From: Hondaea fermentalgiana
Taxonomy: Eukaryota; Sar; Bigyra; Thraustochytrida; Thraustochytriidae
Assembly: GCA_014084085.1 (NCBI GenBank)
Contig: NPFB01000031.1
Coordinates: forward strand, 38,052-102,051
Length of the DNA: 64,000 bases
Direction: 5' to 3'
Shown in pieces: positions 22,501 through 30,250 of this stretch (position 1 is its first letter; each line of letters starts with the position of its first letter). Both the position numbers and the translations under genes were made by a program. The notes beneath the pieces were generated by a model. The model made no database searches. It saw only the letters and a program-made list of their open reading frames with translations, and had not been told where the DNA came from.

Positions 22501-25500
22501 CAAGCGCGGCCTCAGTCTCCTCGGTCCAGAACACCTGACAAGCCTGCAGAACAACCTGAGCAGGGTAGTCAAACAGCCACTCGTGACGCGGCTTTTCATG
22601 CTCCCAGTTCACTGCGGTGTCGATCGCAGCCCGGAGCACAGTCTTCAACGTGAGGTTCTGCATGTCGGTAAGCTTGTTGAGCCAGTGTTCGACAGAATCC
22701 TTCATTTCAAAGCTGTAAGGGAACTCGATCGTTTCGCCATCGCCAGCAATCATGTGCGTGGCCACGTGCGGATTCTCTGCATGCTCGTCCTTGAACTTGA
22801 GGTCAGCCAGCGCGTCATAGCAGTCAGCAAGGTACGGAACAACTCGCTTCGGCGCATCTCCATTGCTAAGAATGTCGAGAAGAGCCATGTTCGAAACAAA
22901 GTAGAAGCGAGGATAGACCTTCTTCTTGGTGTCGAGATATTCGTTGAGAGACTTTTGGCACTTGGCGAGGTCGACGAGCATGCGACGAAGAGCGGCGCTC
23001 AGGCCCTCTTCCGTGCAGCGGTGCACAACAAGAGGGCTTTCCGAAAAAGCGCGAGCCTCGAGTTCCTTGAACTCGTGGTCTACAGCCTCGAAACGCTTGG
23101 TGTCTTCAGGCAGTCGCGAGCGAATATCAGCGCTGCCCAAGAAGATGGACTCCAGCGAACACCACTGTTTCGATACGTTGAGCCAGTCCTTGAGGTTGGC
23201 CTCGATATCGCTAAGCGTGTGGAGCCACTTGGATACGCGATCCTTAAAGTATTTCACGAACTTGCCCATGCCAATCATGGTCTGCAGCTCGAGCTGGTCG
23301 GTCTCGAGGTTCTCGACCACGTCGTCCGAAGGCCGCGGCAAGTATACAACATAAGGGTTCGCGACCTCAGACGCGAGATTGCCTGCCTGGTCGATAAAGT
23401 CAAGACGCAAGGTCTCCCAGCGAGACTCGATGGTTTCGAGCTTGCGCTCGATCTTAAGCTCCTTGACAGCGGTTTCGACCTGCTCCGAAACATCAAGAGC
23501 ATGCTTTTGCAATTCGAGCTGGAGCACGGCAGCAAAATTAAAGGCTTCCGAGTTCCACGCAATGGAGGGCACCTTGCAGGCAGCTGCGATGGCCTTCCAG
23601 TGGCGGGCTCGCATGGCGGGCGAGTGGAGTTCGGCCACAAGAGGAAGAATGACAGCCATATCCTTGCACGCCTGCTCGATATCCTGGTACACTTGCCAGG
23701 CGCGGCACATTGGATCCTTGGCGCCGAGTGCTTTCAGCCCCTTGGAGAGATCCGAGTTCAAGCGCTCGAGCTCGTCGGTGTCGATCTTCTTCCACTGGGT
23801 CGAGTTCCACGACTCATATGTGGAGGCTTGCATGGCCTTAAAGTCCCAAAGGTTCTTCAGCACATCGAGCTCGGCTTCGGTCTGAGCAAGCGTGCGATAC
23901 TTGCTTGTCTGGAGCTCGAAGAGCTCCTCAAGCCGGTTGAGCTCCTCGGCGCGCTCACGCTTTTCTTCATAGAGACCACGGAACTTGGAAATAAGAGCGT
24001 AAGCGTCGTCGATGGAGCCGCGAAAAGCAAAGGGCGCCCCCTTCTTTTCGTCCTTGAAGAGCTCCCGAAACTCCTCGACGTGACCACGAAATTTCTGCAA
24101 ACTTGCGTTGATGAACTCGACCTCTTGGTTCTGCAGCGGCATGATTTGTTCCTTGACGCGAAAAGTAAAGTTCACGAGCGAGTCCCACTTAAGGCTCGCG
24201 GCGTCGAGGAATTCAAGGAGCGGTTCGGAGCTCGGGGCATGCGCTGAGCCGGGCGAGGTGGGCGAAGCTTGGCCCGGGGAACCTGGGGTCGCGCCGTCTT
24301 CGACCGGGGGAGGACCGTGGAGCACTTCGTCATCGATGTCAACGCGGTGTTGCTTGAGGAGATTCACTGTATCCTTGAGCGGCTGAAGCATCTCAATCGT
24401 GTCGTCCATGCGGCAACGCACATCGCGAATGTTGCCCATGACCGACATGAGGGTGTCTGTGTCCCCGGCAGAGACCTCACGCTCGAGGCCGCGGCGCGTC
24501 TCGATGATGAAGATGCGCAGACTCTGCAGCTTGGAAATGACGTCGTCACGAAGGTAACCCGTGTAGAGATGAAGCCACTTTTGCACCCAATACACGATAT
24601 TCTCTTTGATCGGCGTGGAGTCAATCTTGAGCCAGCCGATGTTGGTCGGGGTCTTGAGCGAGGCCACCTCCTCCTTGATGTCGTTCAGGCGGTTCATCTC
24701 TGCGTCAAACTTGCCAAGATCGATGCGACGGAGGCCGTTGTCGGATTGCGAGGTGGCCGAAGCGATAAAGTCAGCGAACATGGCCTGCAGGTCGGTTGAC
24801 CACAGGAAAGAATACTTTTCGTACTGCTTTTGAAATTCGCGGCAGCGCTCCTCGTTGCGGCTCACATGCGCGGAGATGGCCTCCATGCGTGCCTTGACCT
24901 CTACATCTTGCTGGAGCTCTTTGACGTATGATCCTTCCCCCATGTCCAAACGCTTCATGAGCGAGCCAGCCTTGAGGGTGTCATCAATCCAGGAACGCAA
25001 CGAGGCCTTGACACCCGCACGATCTTCATCAAAGACGCTGGGAATAAAAGAGACCTGGTTGTTGTTGAGGTTGATGGAGATTTGCAGCATGGGCGGTTTC
25101 TCCTTCTCTTCAATGACGGCTGGGTCCACTTGGTCTTCTAGCCACTGCAGGGAGACCTGGACGACGCGAGTAAAGCCGCCAACGACGACATTGTTGACAA
25201 AGTCGACATAAGAGCGCCATTCGGGGTGGCCCGCCGAGATACGGAGCGTCTTGTTGCTCTCCTTGAGAAGACGATGAATGTTTTTGCCGCCTTCCGTGAT
25301 TTGCTGATAGCGCGCGCCAATGCGGGTCGTATGGAGCTGATTGTACTCCTTGACCGTCTCCGGCTTTGGCTGGCGGTCGAGAATACTAGTTTCGGACCAA
25401 GAGTCCAGAATGTCTTCGATTTCTGCAAGATTGCTCTTGAGCACGCTCAAAGTAGTCTCTGCCTCGGAGACTGCCATTTCTGTCTTCTCGATAAAGCCAT

Positions 25501-28033
25501 CGATGCCATGCGACTTCCACGTGAGCATGGAGAGCCCAGTCTGTACAACGCTGTGAATCTTTTCCACCTGTGCGCGAACAAGAGGGCATTCGACGGGGAG
25601 AATCGATGTCATCATGCTGTTGTACTTGTTGACACAGAGCTGCAGCTTGCCACGCCAATTTCGGAATTGCTTTTCCTTTTTATTGAGCTCAAGCGCAAAG
25701 CCAGGAACGTCCAGCTTGAGCAGCAAAAAGTACTTGACCTCGCGCAGGAGCGCAATAAGCTGAGGGTCAAAGTTGACCTCGAGCAGCTTGTAGGTGAAGC
25801 CGCCATGGGCCTCGACCTGCTTCTGGTGTTGCCTAATCTGCTCAATGTGCGCGGCTGCCGAGGCGGAGGCCGAGGCAGAAGCCTTGCTGGCTTCACTTTC
25901 CGCTTCGGTGGAACCCTCTTTCGATCCAGCGTGCTCAAGCGCGGAAGAGTCGACAGCTGCGGCTGCAGCTGCAAGCATGGCCTCCATGTCACGGTGGCGA
26001 AGAAGAGGCAGCTTGAGCTTGGCAGCGGCAGTTTCGTCAACGCATGCAGCCCACTGCTGCGCCTTGGACTTGCAATACTTGTTAAAGGTCTCCACCACGC
26101 CTTGATGGATCTTCATCACGTCTTTAGCCTCTTCGCGGTCCATGATGGTGCGGTTGAGTTGGCGAAGCTTTTCCATGGGCTCGGTGATGCGATCCAGCAG
26201 GCCAAGACACCAGCCAATGGCGCCTGCCGCTGGCGGCATGTTGCTTGGGATGGGAGGGTCGTCTTTAAGCTCCAGAAAGGTCTCTTGCACGAGCTTGAGG
26301 TCAGCCGCGTAGGCCTGAACCAGGGAAATATGCTTCTTCTCGAGCTCGTCCTGAATGATGGGGCGCTCCAGAAGACCCTCGAAGGAGTCGAGCAGCTTGA
26401 AGCGAGCGTTGATGGTCGCTGCGTCGTCAAAGCTCTGGGTAAGGATAGAACCAAGGCGCCGCTCAAGTTCTTTGATCTTGCATCGAAAATCGTAAAAGTC
26501 GTCGTCAAACTCCTTGGCGCTCACATCCATGATGTCGTAGTTCACTTGCTGGAAGGCCTCGACGGCGTGACGGAAGTCAGCATAGATTTGCACGACCGAA
26601 GTGGTGAGCGCCTTGCCCTTGGTACCACCGATCTCGATCCTGCTCAGCATATTGAACTGAACGATGGTCTGGGTGAGGTCAAGAATGTCGTGGCAGCGCT
26701 CCAAAAAGGAGTCGAGACGCAGAAAGAGGGCATTATTCTGGATGCGCCACGGATTGTTGGGACACTCTGTGTTGGCAGTGGCCTTGTAGTCAAAGTAAGT
26801 GGATTTGAAGGTGCCGCATACTTTGAGCGTGACCTTGAGCTTCTCGACGGCCTTGGTGGCTTCATCGGCTTCGATGAGCTCGAAGATCTGGTCGCCGCTG
26901 ACAAAGTCGCAGCTCTGCGCAATGAGAGCGTTACAAATCTCCCGCATCAGTACCACAAGGCGTGCCGGGGTGTTGTAATGGTCGGAGTACTTCCAGATGA
27001 GCAGAATGGTGTGCATGACAGGCTTGAAGTGCGCGACAAGGTCCTGGAACTCCCCGTTCCGCTGTTGCAGCTTGTTGACCCACGGCTCGAGCATTGCCAG
27101 ATAGCGAACGTTGTCGTTGGCCTCGATGCGCGCTGAGAAGACCTCCTTGCACAGCTTGGCAAACGGATTGCAGTAGGTGCTCTTGCTTGAATCGAGGACG
27201 CGAAGAACCTTGCGAATACGGTCACTCTGCAGCTGAGTGAAGATGCTGTTCAGGTTGGCGGCCTTGGTTCGCCAGAAAGCAATCTCTTGGTCAGGAGTAG
27301 GGTTGGCACCGACCTTGAGTCTGGACTCGGGGTCCATTTTGAGCACGTTCTTGATCTGCTTGGTCCAGGTAATGACGGCACCTTCGAGAAGATGGATTTT
27401 ATCTTTGCTTGGCGTTGGCACGTGGCTGCTGCCCGAGGCACTGGCGCCCGTCTCGGTAAGCGGTAAAGGCAGACAGGTCTCGCCCTGGGTCTGGCCGAGC
27501 GTGATGCTGACAGTGGCGAGGAAACCATGTAGCTTGTCCACAATGTCTTTGCTCGTCACATCGCCCCAGCTACCTTCTTGGGCGCCAGTGGCGCCAGCGA
27601 GAAGCGGCATGTATACGCATTGAATGGCCTTTTCCATGTGCGCAAGAGGTTCGCTGCTGAGTTCACCCATGGAGACTTCTGCGTCCATGTCGCAGGTCTC
27701 CGAGAGCTCATGGGCGCCCTGCTTGAGAAAGTAGAGGATTTTCCCAGCGTTGCTCTGAAGTTTCGAAGGCATGGCTGTCGTGAACGTGGCCCCATCGCCG
27801 AGCACGAGGAGGCACCTTGACTCGGGGCTTTTGAAGAAGTCTACGATGGCGCGAGCGTTTTCGTCGCTGCGAAAGCTCTTGCGTAGCTTTTCCGCCTTGA
27901 CGTGGCGCAAGGCGCCTTGGACGCGCTGCTCGAGCCACTTGCTGCGAGGGTCGACGCCCTCGTCGTGGCGCATATGCTTGGACTCCATCTCATCAGCCGT
28001 CTCTGGCACCTCGGTTGCAGATCTTGAGTCCAT
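13535..28033 (-). CDS. Axonemal outer-arm dynein heavy chain, beta type (DNAH9/11/17-like)
   Basis: About 4832 aa in one uninterrupted exon. It is the motor subunit that slides doublet microtubules in flagella. In order it has the N-terminal tail (DHC_N1), the linker, and AAA1 with GPAGTGKTETTKD near residue 1980 and the following CFDEFNRI. P-loops of AAA2 (GCAGSGKTT, about 2291), AAA3 (GGAGTGKS, about 2655) and AAA4 (GVGGSGKQS, about 3006) follow. The coiled-coil stalk and microtubule-binding tip span about 3245-3575, followed by AAA5-6 and the C-terminal domain. The C-terminus (EAPPRDGIWVSGL, GARWN, ARGPTYVFSAQLKTK, AAKWILAGVAIILD) resembles the beta class most. Ala/Ser-rich (about 681-731) and acidic (about 3691-3751) inserts explain the extra length over the usual 4500 aa. 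The frame is open up to 28303, but only through a GTG; the first ATG is at 28033, in front of a plausible N-terminus. Confidence 0.95.
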   Translation of the reverse strand: MDSRSATEVPETADEMESKHMRHDEGVDPRSKWLEQRVQGALRHVKAEKLRKSFRSDENARAIVDFFKSPESRCLLVLGDGATFTTAMPSKLQSNAGKILYFLKQGAHELSETCDMDAEVSMGELSSEPLAHMEKAIQCVYMPLLAGATGAQEGSWGDVTSKDIVDKLHGFLATVSITLGQTQGETCLPLPLTETGASASGSSHVPTPSKDKIHLLEGAVITWTKQIKNVLKMDPESRLKVGANPTPDQEIAFWRTKAANLNSIFTQLQSDRIRKVLRVLDSSKSTYCNPFAKLCKEVFSARIEANDNVRYLAMLEPWVNKLQQRNGEFQDLVAHFKPVMHTILLIWKYSDHYNTPARLVVLMREICNALIAQSCDFVSGDQIFELIEADEATKAVEKLKVTLKVCGTFKSTYFDYKATANTECPNNPWRIQNNALFLRLDSFLERCHDILDLTQTIVQFNMLSRIEIGGTKGKALTTSVVQIYADFRHAVEAFQQVNYDIMDVSAKEFDDDFYDFRCKIKELERRLGSILTQSFDDAATINARFKLLDSFEGLLERPIIQDELEKKHISLVQAYAADLKLVQETFLELKDDPPIPSNMPPAAGAIGWCLGLLDRITEPMEKLRQLNRTIMDREEAKDVMKIHQGVVETFNKYCKSKAQQWAACVDETAAAKLKLPLLRHRDMEAMLAAAAAAVDSSALEHAGSKEGSTEAESEASKASASASASAAAHIEQIRQHQKQVEAHGGFTYKLLEVNFDPQLIALLREVKYFLLLKLDVPGFALELNKKEKQFRNWRGKLQLCVNKYNSMMTSILPVECPLVRAQVEKIHSVVQTGLSMLTWKSHGIDGFIEKTEMAVSEAETTLSVLKSNLAEIEDILDSWSETSILDRQPKPETVKEYNQLHTTRIGARYQQITEGGKNIHRLLKESNKTLRISAGHPEWRSYVDFVNNVVVGGFTRVVQVSLQWLEDQVDPAVIEEKEKPPMLQISINLNNNQVSFIPSVFDEDRAGVKASLRSWIDDTLKAGSLMKRLDMGEGSYVKELQQDVEVKARMEAISAHVSRNEERCREFQKQYEKYSFLWSTDLQAMFADFIASATSQSDNGLRRIDLGKFDAEMNRLNDIKEEVASLKTPTNIGWLKIDSTPIKENIVYWVQKWLHLYTGYLRDDVISKLQSLRIFIIETRRGLEREVSAGDTDTLMSVMGNIRDVRCRMDDTIEMLQPLKDTVNLLKQHRVDIDDEVLHGPPPVEDGATPGSPGQASPTSPGSAHAPSSEPLLEFLDAASLKWDSLVNFTFRVKEQIMPLQNQEVEFINASLQKFRGHVEEFRELFKDEKKGAPFAFRGSIDDAYALISKFRGLYEEKRERAEELNRLEELFELQTSKYRTLAQTEAELDVLKNLWDFKAMQASTYESWNSTQWKKIDTDELERLNSDLSKGLKALGAKDPMCRAWQVYQDIEQACKDMAVILPLVAELHSPAMRARHWKAIAAACKVPSIAWNSEAFNFAAVLQLELQKHALDVSEQVETAVKELKIERKLETIESRWETLRLDFIDQAGNLASEVANPYVVYLPRPSDDVVENLETDQLELQTMIGMGKFVKYFKDRVSKWLHTLSDIEANLKDWLNVSKQWCSLESIFLGSADIRSRLPEDTKRFEAVDHEFKELEARAFSESPLVVHRCTEEGLSAALRRMLVDLAKCQKSLNEYLDTKKKVYPRFYFVSNMALLDILSNGDAPKRVVPYLADCYDALADLKFKDEHAENPHVATHMIAGDGETIEFPYSFEMKDSVEHWLNKLTDMQNLTLKTVLRAAIDTAVNWEHEKPRHEWLFDYPAQVVLQACQVFWTEETEAALEDLEAGGEDAVKQYLEKCNERLNRLIKLVEGDMSKSDRTKVISLITMDVHARDVVHKLIDEKAESPASFLWQQQLRNYWKTVNPNMETDIRICDFKTKYSYEYVGNCGRLVITPLTDRCYITLTTAMRLMLGGAPAGPAGTGKTETTKDLARALALPCYVFNCSDQMNYQTLADIFKGLSQSGAWGCFDEFNRIPIEVLSVVATQVKTVLDAVVRFAEPANRPEDLVSRYGELGLTPGTPPCKVGYFDFFGDDLCLVPTTGFFITMNPGYAGRTELPENLKALFRSCAMIRPDLALICENMLMSEGFQKARALSVKFVTLYQLSSELLSPQAHYDWGLRAVKSVLRVAGVLKRSNPGMEEEAVLMRALRDFNTPKIVAHDMDIFLRLIADLFPQYAESTPKVINEVLKDTTKTVCRQSSPPLQSDEAFVAKVVQFQELLDVRHSVMLIGCAGSGKTTIWRTLLQCHNHLGKQRTGTDKKVAVAETINPKAVTSDELYGFMSLSKDWKDGVLSIIMRGMSKNYRDLGYHAYQTSKWIVLDGDIDAVWIESMNTVMDDNKVLTLVSNERIPLSDSMRMVFEINSLKNATPATVSRAGILYINETDIGWRPFVESWLTTLPNEMAKDLIPQFFDKYVERITDFMKEHKLRSIVPTYTISAIQTICSLVHAQIGPWAATPAVASGGGVTGNGAQYLLEQIFAYACVWGFGGSLAAEKGSDAKALFSMLFVQAFPGIIPVDDASTVFDYFIDTTMLGQPDEAWRHWREHVEDFVPPSLIGSGPGQTPFSALYVDTVDNVRTSRLVDMLSAHNKPVMLVGGAGTGKSVIVQNWMRELVANNENMLSTLISMNYFTDSAAFQRQIEGSIDKRSGHRFGPAGNKKLVFFIDDLNLPFVEEYGTQNALSLLRQILSYGTFFDRHDPGFRKEIVDVRFVSAMNPYAGNFTVSERVQRYFTTLACSMPSQEDLNTIFLSILDGHLQSFPPSVEAMLSTLVQATISLHTRVAEKFLPSAVRFVYNWNMREYANVFQGICRSKAEVVSTPVDMCRLWVHECRRVYSDRLIDETDRSRFNDILVDVSKSFALEDVEDLHKEPLLYTNFGLTGDGGGEDDPYAGVESFAQLTKMMQGRLEDYNEVFPTMDLVLFGDAVRHVTRIARIIQCAGGSALLIGVGGSGKQSLSRLAAFMSGYQVKQMSAAPDFTTPMLLEQLQELFKATGLKGIPTAWIVSDAQIVSEEFLVYINDVLSNGWIPDLFSKEELPGILDGLKNELRASGLSDTQQDKIALFVRRIKKYLHVVLCFSPVGETLRVRARRFPGLVNNTVIDWFHPWPEEALVSVALNFIRDVDFPNQETRENVAYHMATVHLEVVKASTQYLTAARRFNYVTPKSFLEFISFYKKLLGEQREHAHGQVERLQNGLDVLRRTSVKVADLQEDLKVTLANVEEKKAASEILMEQIGVQRADAEKKQEIAAAEQAKAEEATRIAKEIQESANKELAEATPAMEAAAKAVDCLDKKALTELKSLSKPPAGVDEVTKACLMMIEGEFKNFKWDRAKKMMSNIDQFLNALKDFDAQNMDETLVSKLQPIVEMPIFTYDQMVKKSFAAANLCNWVTNIYRYNRIYVKVKPLMDKLEEAKRDKADAEAELAEVQRVVREVEHRLDDLKQTFLQATQEKMEVEEVASQCMAKLDLANRLVNGLASENERWAVEVSKLRIAEEQLIGNVLVSSAFVGYIGSFDASFREKLWRNEWVRDLAERELPCGEADSIDPLALLSSDSEKIQMTDEGLPADRISLENGAIITSCTRWPLIIDPQEQGIKWLKRRYSRRASEVAALAAKNQVEMQTPQQIKHMLETQRTERSLFSSFSGEEKHGEDASDAANADADVNAGGGATAEDTGSHADDKEEDVGAQPDEWVLPRITQVTKKGWEEDIVQAIEQGEVVLLENLGEDIDATLDPVLSRSITRKGRNQFIQFAGRELEYDDNFRLFLFTKLSNPHYKPEIQAQCTLINFIATEKGLEDQLLVRVVQAERPDKEAEQQRLQSDFNQFRIKLTSLEDALLQKLSNAPEDILSDVKLIEGLEATKAEAEKINDAVKSGEKVLQEIGKIRDAYRPVATEASMLYVLLTSLSSVNHMYQYSLEAFTHFFNKAIATAPFPGSSSGSNAGDELLSPDGLVNPAADLAGGEADTEGASEGSSSARGSVPPILDEKAVKQRVSNLQATLRFTIYKFVSRGLFESHKQLFLAQLTFLLMQRGQLESSSDWDAAAFDYLLRVPKDDMEENPLDDWLPDASWQAVQSLSKLDDFMNLSNDLVEAAPRFRDWVSHSHPETEKLPLDWAHLDRTPFLKLLVIRALRPDRMTFAVNNFVRSCLPDGAKFSDCDSALNSFDLLCEAFVDASPEVPLYFILSPGTDVLADLDRLAMEHGKEKGKSYHNVSLGQGQDKVAEELLGTAHREGHWVVLANVHLMPRWLPQLEKLLDQFKEANSEGHPDFRLFLSSDPSNRIPIGILARSIKLTNEAPTGLKANLKKAFLSFPRAFVEEADGKTKAILFGLCYFHAVMSERKKFGSSGFNMVYPFNLGDLRDSAICVTSTMDNNATAGTPWEDIRYLVGEILYGGHIVNDFDRLLSITFLKHILRDDLLDEMELYPFAEGTGESFKAPVPTTVERYIEYVEENIRGETPVAYGMHPNAEIEFRTAQSDNLFGLLSALRSDGVSTDGESAVSPQLAAEATTNDILDRFGDTQLDLEAVADIVEEKGPYQNTFWQECEAINTLLLEMRRSLNELTSGFAGDLTISDEMEALMTALHQGAVPASWARLAWPSTRTLPLWLSDLSNRIAQLQSWTESPLEIPRVTWLPGLVYPQALLTAIRQDVASKTGTELDKLISYTEPSKKSLEECTEAPPRDGIWVSGLSLQGARWNTSDSTLESSRPKELFSALPVINVRAVRADKAETGQVYMCPAYSTTARGPTYVFSAQLKTKAPAAKWILAGVAIILDTGA

Positions 28034-29305
28034 GATCCTGCGGTCTCGGGTCCTTATGTCTCTGACTTCTTGTTGTTGTGGTTCTTCTTCTTCTATAGAT
28101 TGCCGAACGAACGTTTGGAAGGAGTATCGCTCTTGCGCTTTCCTCCGTGGTCTTGTTGTCCTTTTCGCTGTTGTCTCTTGTTGCTTTTGCTTTTTTGCTT
28201 CTACTGCTGCTTGCGCGTGAGCAAGCGCTTTTGCAACACACGTACAAGCTGGTGCGCACAAGTCCGAAAGACCCTCCTCGGTCTGCGCACGCCTCGTGCG
28301 CACGAGGCAGAGCCCCCGGGCGCCGCAAGCTCGGGCGTGAGGTCTGCCCGAGCCGCCGAGACGTCTTTATTTTGCTAAACTCGAAGCAACCAAGGCTGCC
28401 CTAGGCCTGCCTCCTTTGCGCTTGAGGCCGCCAGCCGCCTGCGTCAGACCGAACGGTCTTTTCGCCTTGAGCGCTGCATGCGGCAATTTATACGAGTTTA
28501 CTATGGGCCTTGCAACCAACGGCTCAACGGTCAAATCGCTGATGGGCAAGTTGCGCGGCCATGCTCTCGGAGATGGAAAAAAGAAAAGAAGAAAAAGAGA
28601 GGGAGAAAAGGAGGGAAAGGGAAGGGAAGGGAAGGGAAGGGAAGGGAGAGAGTGGAAGGGGACTTCTATAAACATCACGCCAAAGGATTCTCCTTTCCCC
28701 CCCTCCCCCCTTTGGCGACGTGACGTGGTCACCGGGATCATACTTCATTTTTCCTCGCCCATCTCCACCGCCACGCATCCATCGAGTCTAATAAGTGCAA
28801 GCCAAAAAAGAACTCGACTCGGATCCTCCGCCGGCCTGACCGTGATCCCAGTTCCTTTTTCCTTGCAATGAATTGCATTGCATTGCACCGCATCGCAGCG
28901 CTGGCCCGTTCCTGGCACTCTTCTCCTTTCCCTCCACGCTCGTCGTCCCTATCGTCGCCCATCGACGTCGATTCCTTCCCTGGGGCCCTCGCAAGCAGTC
29001 AACCTACTCCCGCTGCGCCATGCCGTGCCTTGCAGGGCAGGGCTCGGCATGCCGACCGGCCTCCTAGGCGTGCTCCTATTACGCCCAGTATGGACAGCAG
29101 TTGAGCCGCGTCGCGGCAGCTACAGCTAGCTAGCTCCAGCTGCTCCAGCAGAGCTCTGACCGCTTCGCGAGGGACTCCGGCGCGAAGGTCGGGCGGGCGG
29201 GAGGCGCGCGGGAGAGAGCCGGGGGTCGCGCGCGGCGGCGCGAGGCGAGGCGGGGAGCGCTGCGCCAGGCCCGGTGGACGGCGCGGGAGCGGATCCGGCG
29301 GGATA
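28034..29305. other. Intergenic, divergent promoter region
   Basis: This 1.27-kb gap lies between the dynein (-) and the PP2A-like phosphatase (+). It includes the Lys/Arg-rich upstream extension of the dynein frame (28034-28303), which lacks an ATG. A polypurine GGGAA repeat, a TTGCAATGAATTGCATTGCA patch near 28863-28885 and a GC-rich stretch before the phosphatase are visible. No further gene was recognised. Confidence 0.6.
28617..28647. repeat. GGGAA pentanucleotide repeat
   Basis: About six GGGAA units in a polypurine tract (roughly 28575-28660), upstream of both divergent genes. Long purine strands like this can form triplex or G-rich structures, but nothing here proves a function. Confidence 0.85.
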
Positions 29306-30250
29306 ATGTCGCACGACCCGGACAGATGGGTTGAGAAGCTGCTCAAGCGCGAGCTGCCTTCGATGCCGGAGATCAAGGAGCTGTGCACGCGCGTGCGCGA
29401 GGAGCTGGCCAAGGAGCCGAACGTGCTGCAGGTGGAGCCGCCCGTAACGGTGGTCGGCGACATCCACGGCCAGTTTTACGACCTGATGGAGATGTTCAAG
29501 GTGGGCGGCAAGCCACCGGCAACGAACTATCTGTTTATGGGAGACTACGTGGACCGCGGTTATTTTAGCGTGGAGACGCTACTGCTGCTCTTTGCTTTTA
29601 AAGTGCGACACCCGCGGCGCATTCACCTCATTCGGGGTAACCACGAGACGCGACAGATCACGCAGGTGTACGGCTTTTACGATGAGTGCATGCGCAAGTT
29701 TGCAGACTCGCAGGTGTGGAGCCTGTGCACGGCGGCCTTTGACTGTCTCGCGCTGGCGGCGCTCGTGGGGAAGGGAACCCCGAACACGCGATTCGCGGTG
29801 CACGCGGGTCTCACGCCCTCATGCGACACGATTGATCAGATTCAGGCCTTGGACCGCAAACAGGAGGTCCCGCATGAGGGACCCGTTTGTGACCTGGTCT
29901 GGTCTGACCCGGAAGACATTACGGGGGGCTGGGGTATCTCCCCTCGCGGCGCTGGCTACGTATTTGGTGCCGACGTGTGCCAGAGATTTAATCAGGAGAA
30001 CAACATTTCCTGCATCCTCCGTAGCCATCAGCTTGTCATGACAGGGTATCGCGAGATGTTCAATGGCGGCCTCGTCACGGTCTGGTCGGCACCAAACTAC
30101 TGCTACCGGTGCGGTAACAGCGGCGCCATTCTTGAGCTTGATGAGAACATGAAGCCTTTCTATGCCGTGTATGGGCCCTGCCCGACGGAAGAGCGCCAAC
30201 GGCCTCCGGAGCAGGGTTCCGGCGAGACCTATCCCGATTACTTTATGTAA
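29306..30250 (+). CDS. PP2A/PP4/PP6-family serine/threonine phosphatase catalytic subunit
   Basis: 314 aa, the normal size for PP2A-type catalytic subunits, which hydrolyse phospho-Ser/Thr with two metal ions. The metal and phosphate motifs are intact: GDIHG at 51-55, GDYVDRG near 78-84, RGNHE near 111-115, and [11 protein letters not shown] near the C-terminus. [15 protein letters not shown] and the YPDYF tail are closer to PP2A than to PP4 or PP6, but many positions differ, so I give no symbol. Two oddities: the usual HGG(L/I)SP is HAGLTP here, and the last residue is Met instead of the invariant Leu that LCMT1 methylates in PP2A. The end of the frame (TTTAT|GTAAGC) could also be read as a splice donor, so the real C-terminus needs transcript support. 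Confidence 0.9.
   Translation: MSHDPDRWVEKLLKRELPSMPEIKELCTRVREELAKEPNVLQVEPPVTVVGDIHGQFYDLMEMFKVGGKPPATNYLFMGDYVDRGYFSVETLLLLFAFKVRHPRRIHLIRGNHETRQITQVYGFYDECMRKFADSQVWSLCTAAFDCLALAALVGKGTPNTRFAVHAGLTPSCDTIDQIQALDRKQEVPHEGPVCDLVWSDPEDITGGWGISPRGAGYVFGADVCQRFNQENNISCILRSHQLVMTGYREMFNGGLVTVWSAPNYCYRCGNSGAILELDENMKPFYAVYGPCPTEERQRPPEQGSGETYPDYFM

Noticed and set aside
15515..27136. Very long plus-strand open frames opposite the dynein gene (15515-17212, 21959-24247, 25226-27136)
   Set aside because: They are antisense shadows. In GC-rich genes with strong third-position bias the opposite frame stays open; none shows a domain, while the minus strand is clearly dynein.
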